64,000 nt of DNA. It comes from Epiperipatus broadwayi (taxonomy: Eukaryota > Onychophora > Udeonychophora > Euonychophora > Peripatidae). The notes under the pieces are model-generated. The model saw only the letters and a list, made by a program, of their open reading frames with translations, ran no database searches and was not told where the DNA came from. Shown piece after piece: positions 62,675-64,000 of the stretch; position 1 is the stretch's first letter; each line of letters opens with the position of its first letter. Where the stretch lies: NCBI GenBank assembly GCA_028023455.1, contig JAQFVV010012512.1, forward strand, positions 527,413 to 591,412, given 5' to 3'. Made by a program: the position numbers and the translations under genes.

Positions 62675-63154
62675 ATAGTTATAATTATAAATTTATAAAA
62701 AGCCTTATTTCAAGCCCATAATGGACAAAATAGAAACAAAAAAGATGATAAATCAGCTATTAGGATTTGTGTTCCATATGTAAAAGGAACTATACACAGT
62801 ATTGGACATATATTAAAACACTATAATATAGATACACCATTTTCTACTCATCAAAAGATCAGCAATATAATAGCCAAGCCTAAGGACTCAATCCCTCTTG
62901 AATCTCATGGTGTTTATCAAACCTCATGTGAAAATTGTAAAGCTTCTTACATAGGTATGAGTAATTGTTGCATCAGTGTTAGGAGAGATGAGCATGCTAA
63001 TGCAGTTAAACAACACTCATCATCATCATCACTATCACTTTATACTATAAATTCAGGTCATAGAATTTATTTTTCTAGTATCAGTGCAAAATTAGAGAAG
63101 CCATTGAGATACTTAAAAGGCCAAATTGTATCAATAAGCGAGATGATACATTAA
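62675..63154 (+). pseudogene. Penelope endonuclease fragment, right arm
   Basis: The inverted partner of the left-arm fragment, readable from near 62,700: KDDKSAIRICVPYVKGTIHS, KPKDSIPLESHGVYQTSCEN, CKASYIGMSNCCISVRRDEH and onward to KLEKPLRYLKGQIVSISEMI, then H and a stop at 63,152. YIG, arginine and histidine positions are kept. This arm reaches the region with the catalytic glutamate (probably within SAKLEKPLRY). It lacks a start codon and the RT domain. Confidence 0.75.
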
Positions 63155-63362
63155 AACTTCCTCATATTTGGAATTTTGTTTTAAAAAAACATTCTTAATT
63201 TAACATTTTTGCTATTGGTGAAACATTAACATTTTTTTTCAAATCAGTAATTGTATCACCTCTACAATCATCTTTCTACCTTTTATCACCCAGTGAATGA
63301 CTTGTGTGATCAAGTCGAAACATCAGTATATCAATATTTAAACTTTTTAACATGGATGAATC

Positions 63363-63365
<3 letters not shown>

Positions 63366-63424
<59 letters not shown>
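63366..63424. repeat. AT microsatellite
   Basis: About 59 bp of pure (AT)n at the right end of the Penelope palindrome. Open frames through it are artefacts. Confidence 0.95.
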
Positions 63425-63427
<3 letters not shown>

Positions 63428-64000
63428 TAACATTCGAAATATATCCATTTTCTAACCTAGTAAAAATATTCAACTAGCTAAATAAATTGACTGATGTATC
63501 CTAATTCTAACCTACTTTAACTTAATGGTAAGAATTCATTCCCATCTAAAAATAAATAACTATTACTTTAAGACTCTGATTAAACAAACATAGATTTACA
63601 AATGAAACTTGGACAATGCTCAGTGGTGGGTTAGTTATAAAGGGGATGGCAACAGAGATATGCAGTTAACATGAAACAAGAAATAAGTAATAATATAATA
63701 AATTATTATAAATAAAATAAATAACTTGGGAAGAAAGGAAATCTCCAATCATTCTTTAATTATCAATTTAGAACAAAATAGATCTCGACCTTCAACAAAA
63801 ACACATTCTCGGACCTATAAGTATTTGCAATTTTAAATAATGATGATATCTTCTCATGCTTTTGTTAATGTTTTTTAAAAATATATACATAAATTATTTG
63901 CCAATGCGATCTGAAATGGACTTAACTCCTACAGTTTAAAATGAAAGTAAAATACCATTCGTATAGTATTTATGATATTCAAGCTTTTTTATGCCAATAT
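63425..64000. other. Intergenic DNA to window end
   Basis: No gene, RNA or repeat recognised. Confidence 0.5.

Larger units (their letters stand above)
61933..63366. mobile_element. 1.4-kb Penelope-like palindrome
   Basis: Two arms of about 700 bp (61,933-62,660 and 62,661-63,366) are inverted copies with almost no spacer; the axis lies in ctaataaaagtgtttttatta. Both arms encode GIY-YIG endonuclease fragments that read outward from the axis. The arm ends carry inverted GAAA-containing stem motifs, and (AT)n follows on the right. The layout is the same as at 3.0-3.8 and 46.9-49.3 kb. Confidence 0.8.

Overview
This is a strongly AT-rich, gene-poor window of animal nuclear DNA. It carries metazoan transposon families (Penelope-like, LINE, LTR, Tigger/pogo, Merlin-like DNA elements), long GATA and AT microsatellites, and one intact class A G-protein-coupled receptor frame with no introns. 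Nothing looks bacterial: there are no operons and no dense coding. An invertebrate, perhaps a lophotrochozoan such as a mollusc, fits the mix, but the sequence does not settle the species.

Layout. 1-2.9 kb: featureless AT-rich DNA. 3.0-3.83 kb: head-to-head pair of Penelope GIY-YIG fragments, followed by a short palindrome. 5.48-5.77 kb: GATA/GATG array. 5.97-11.99 kb: foldback DNA transposon with arms over 1 kb and a Merlin (ISXO2-like) transposase remnant in its centre. Its left arm is interrupted by a second 2.0-kb element with its own terminal repeats, a perfect 8-bp target duplication and an internal 220-bp tandem array. 12.34-13.36 kb: the GPCR (minus strand). 13.7-19.1 kb: decayed LINE (plus strand) with ORF1, endonuclease and reverse transcriptase. 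19.63-20.85 kb: Tigger/pogo element. 21.0-22.2 kb: LINE 3' fragment (minus strand). 27.8-28.3 kb: another LINE 3' end with an RNase H trace. 32.8-34.1 and 42.2-43.5 kb: inverted copies of an unrecognised repeat. 34.9-35.26 kb: Penelope scrap between inverted repeats. 36.94-40.44 kb: short LTR element (two 1.4-kb LTRs, 0.7-kb interior); a related solo LTR lies at 57.58-59.01 kb. 41.69-41.96 kb: near-perfect palindrome with a hammerhead-like core. 43.96-46.7 kb: 1.38-kb tandem duplication. 46.86-49.32 kb: long head-to-head Penelope pair bounded by a 13-bp direct repeat. 50.1-50.6 kb: GATA array. 54.1-54.5 kb: single Penelope endonuclease. 61.93-63.37 kb: third long Penelope palindrome.

The strongest theme is that Penelope-like copies repeatedly occur as head-to-head inverted pairs with both 3' ends facing outward. 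In the best case a single target duplication surrounds the whole pair, which suggests insertion by reverse transcription from both sides of one break. No gene cassette or cooperating gene system is visible. The only plausible host gene is the GPCR.
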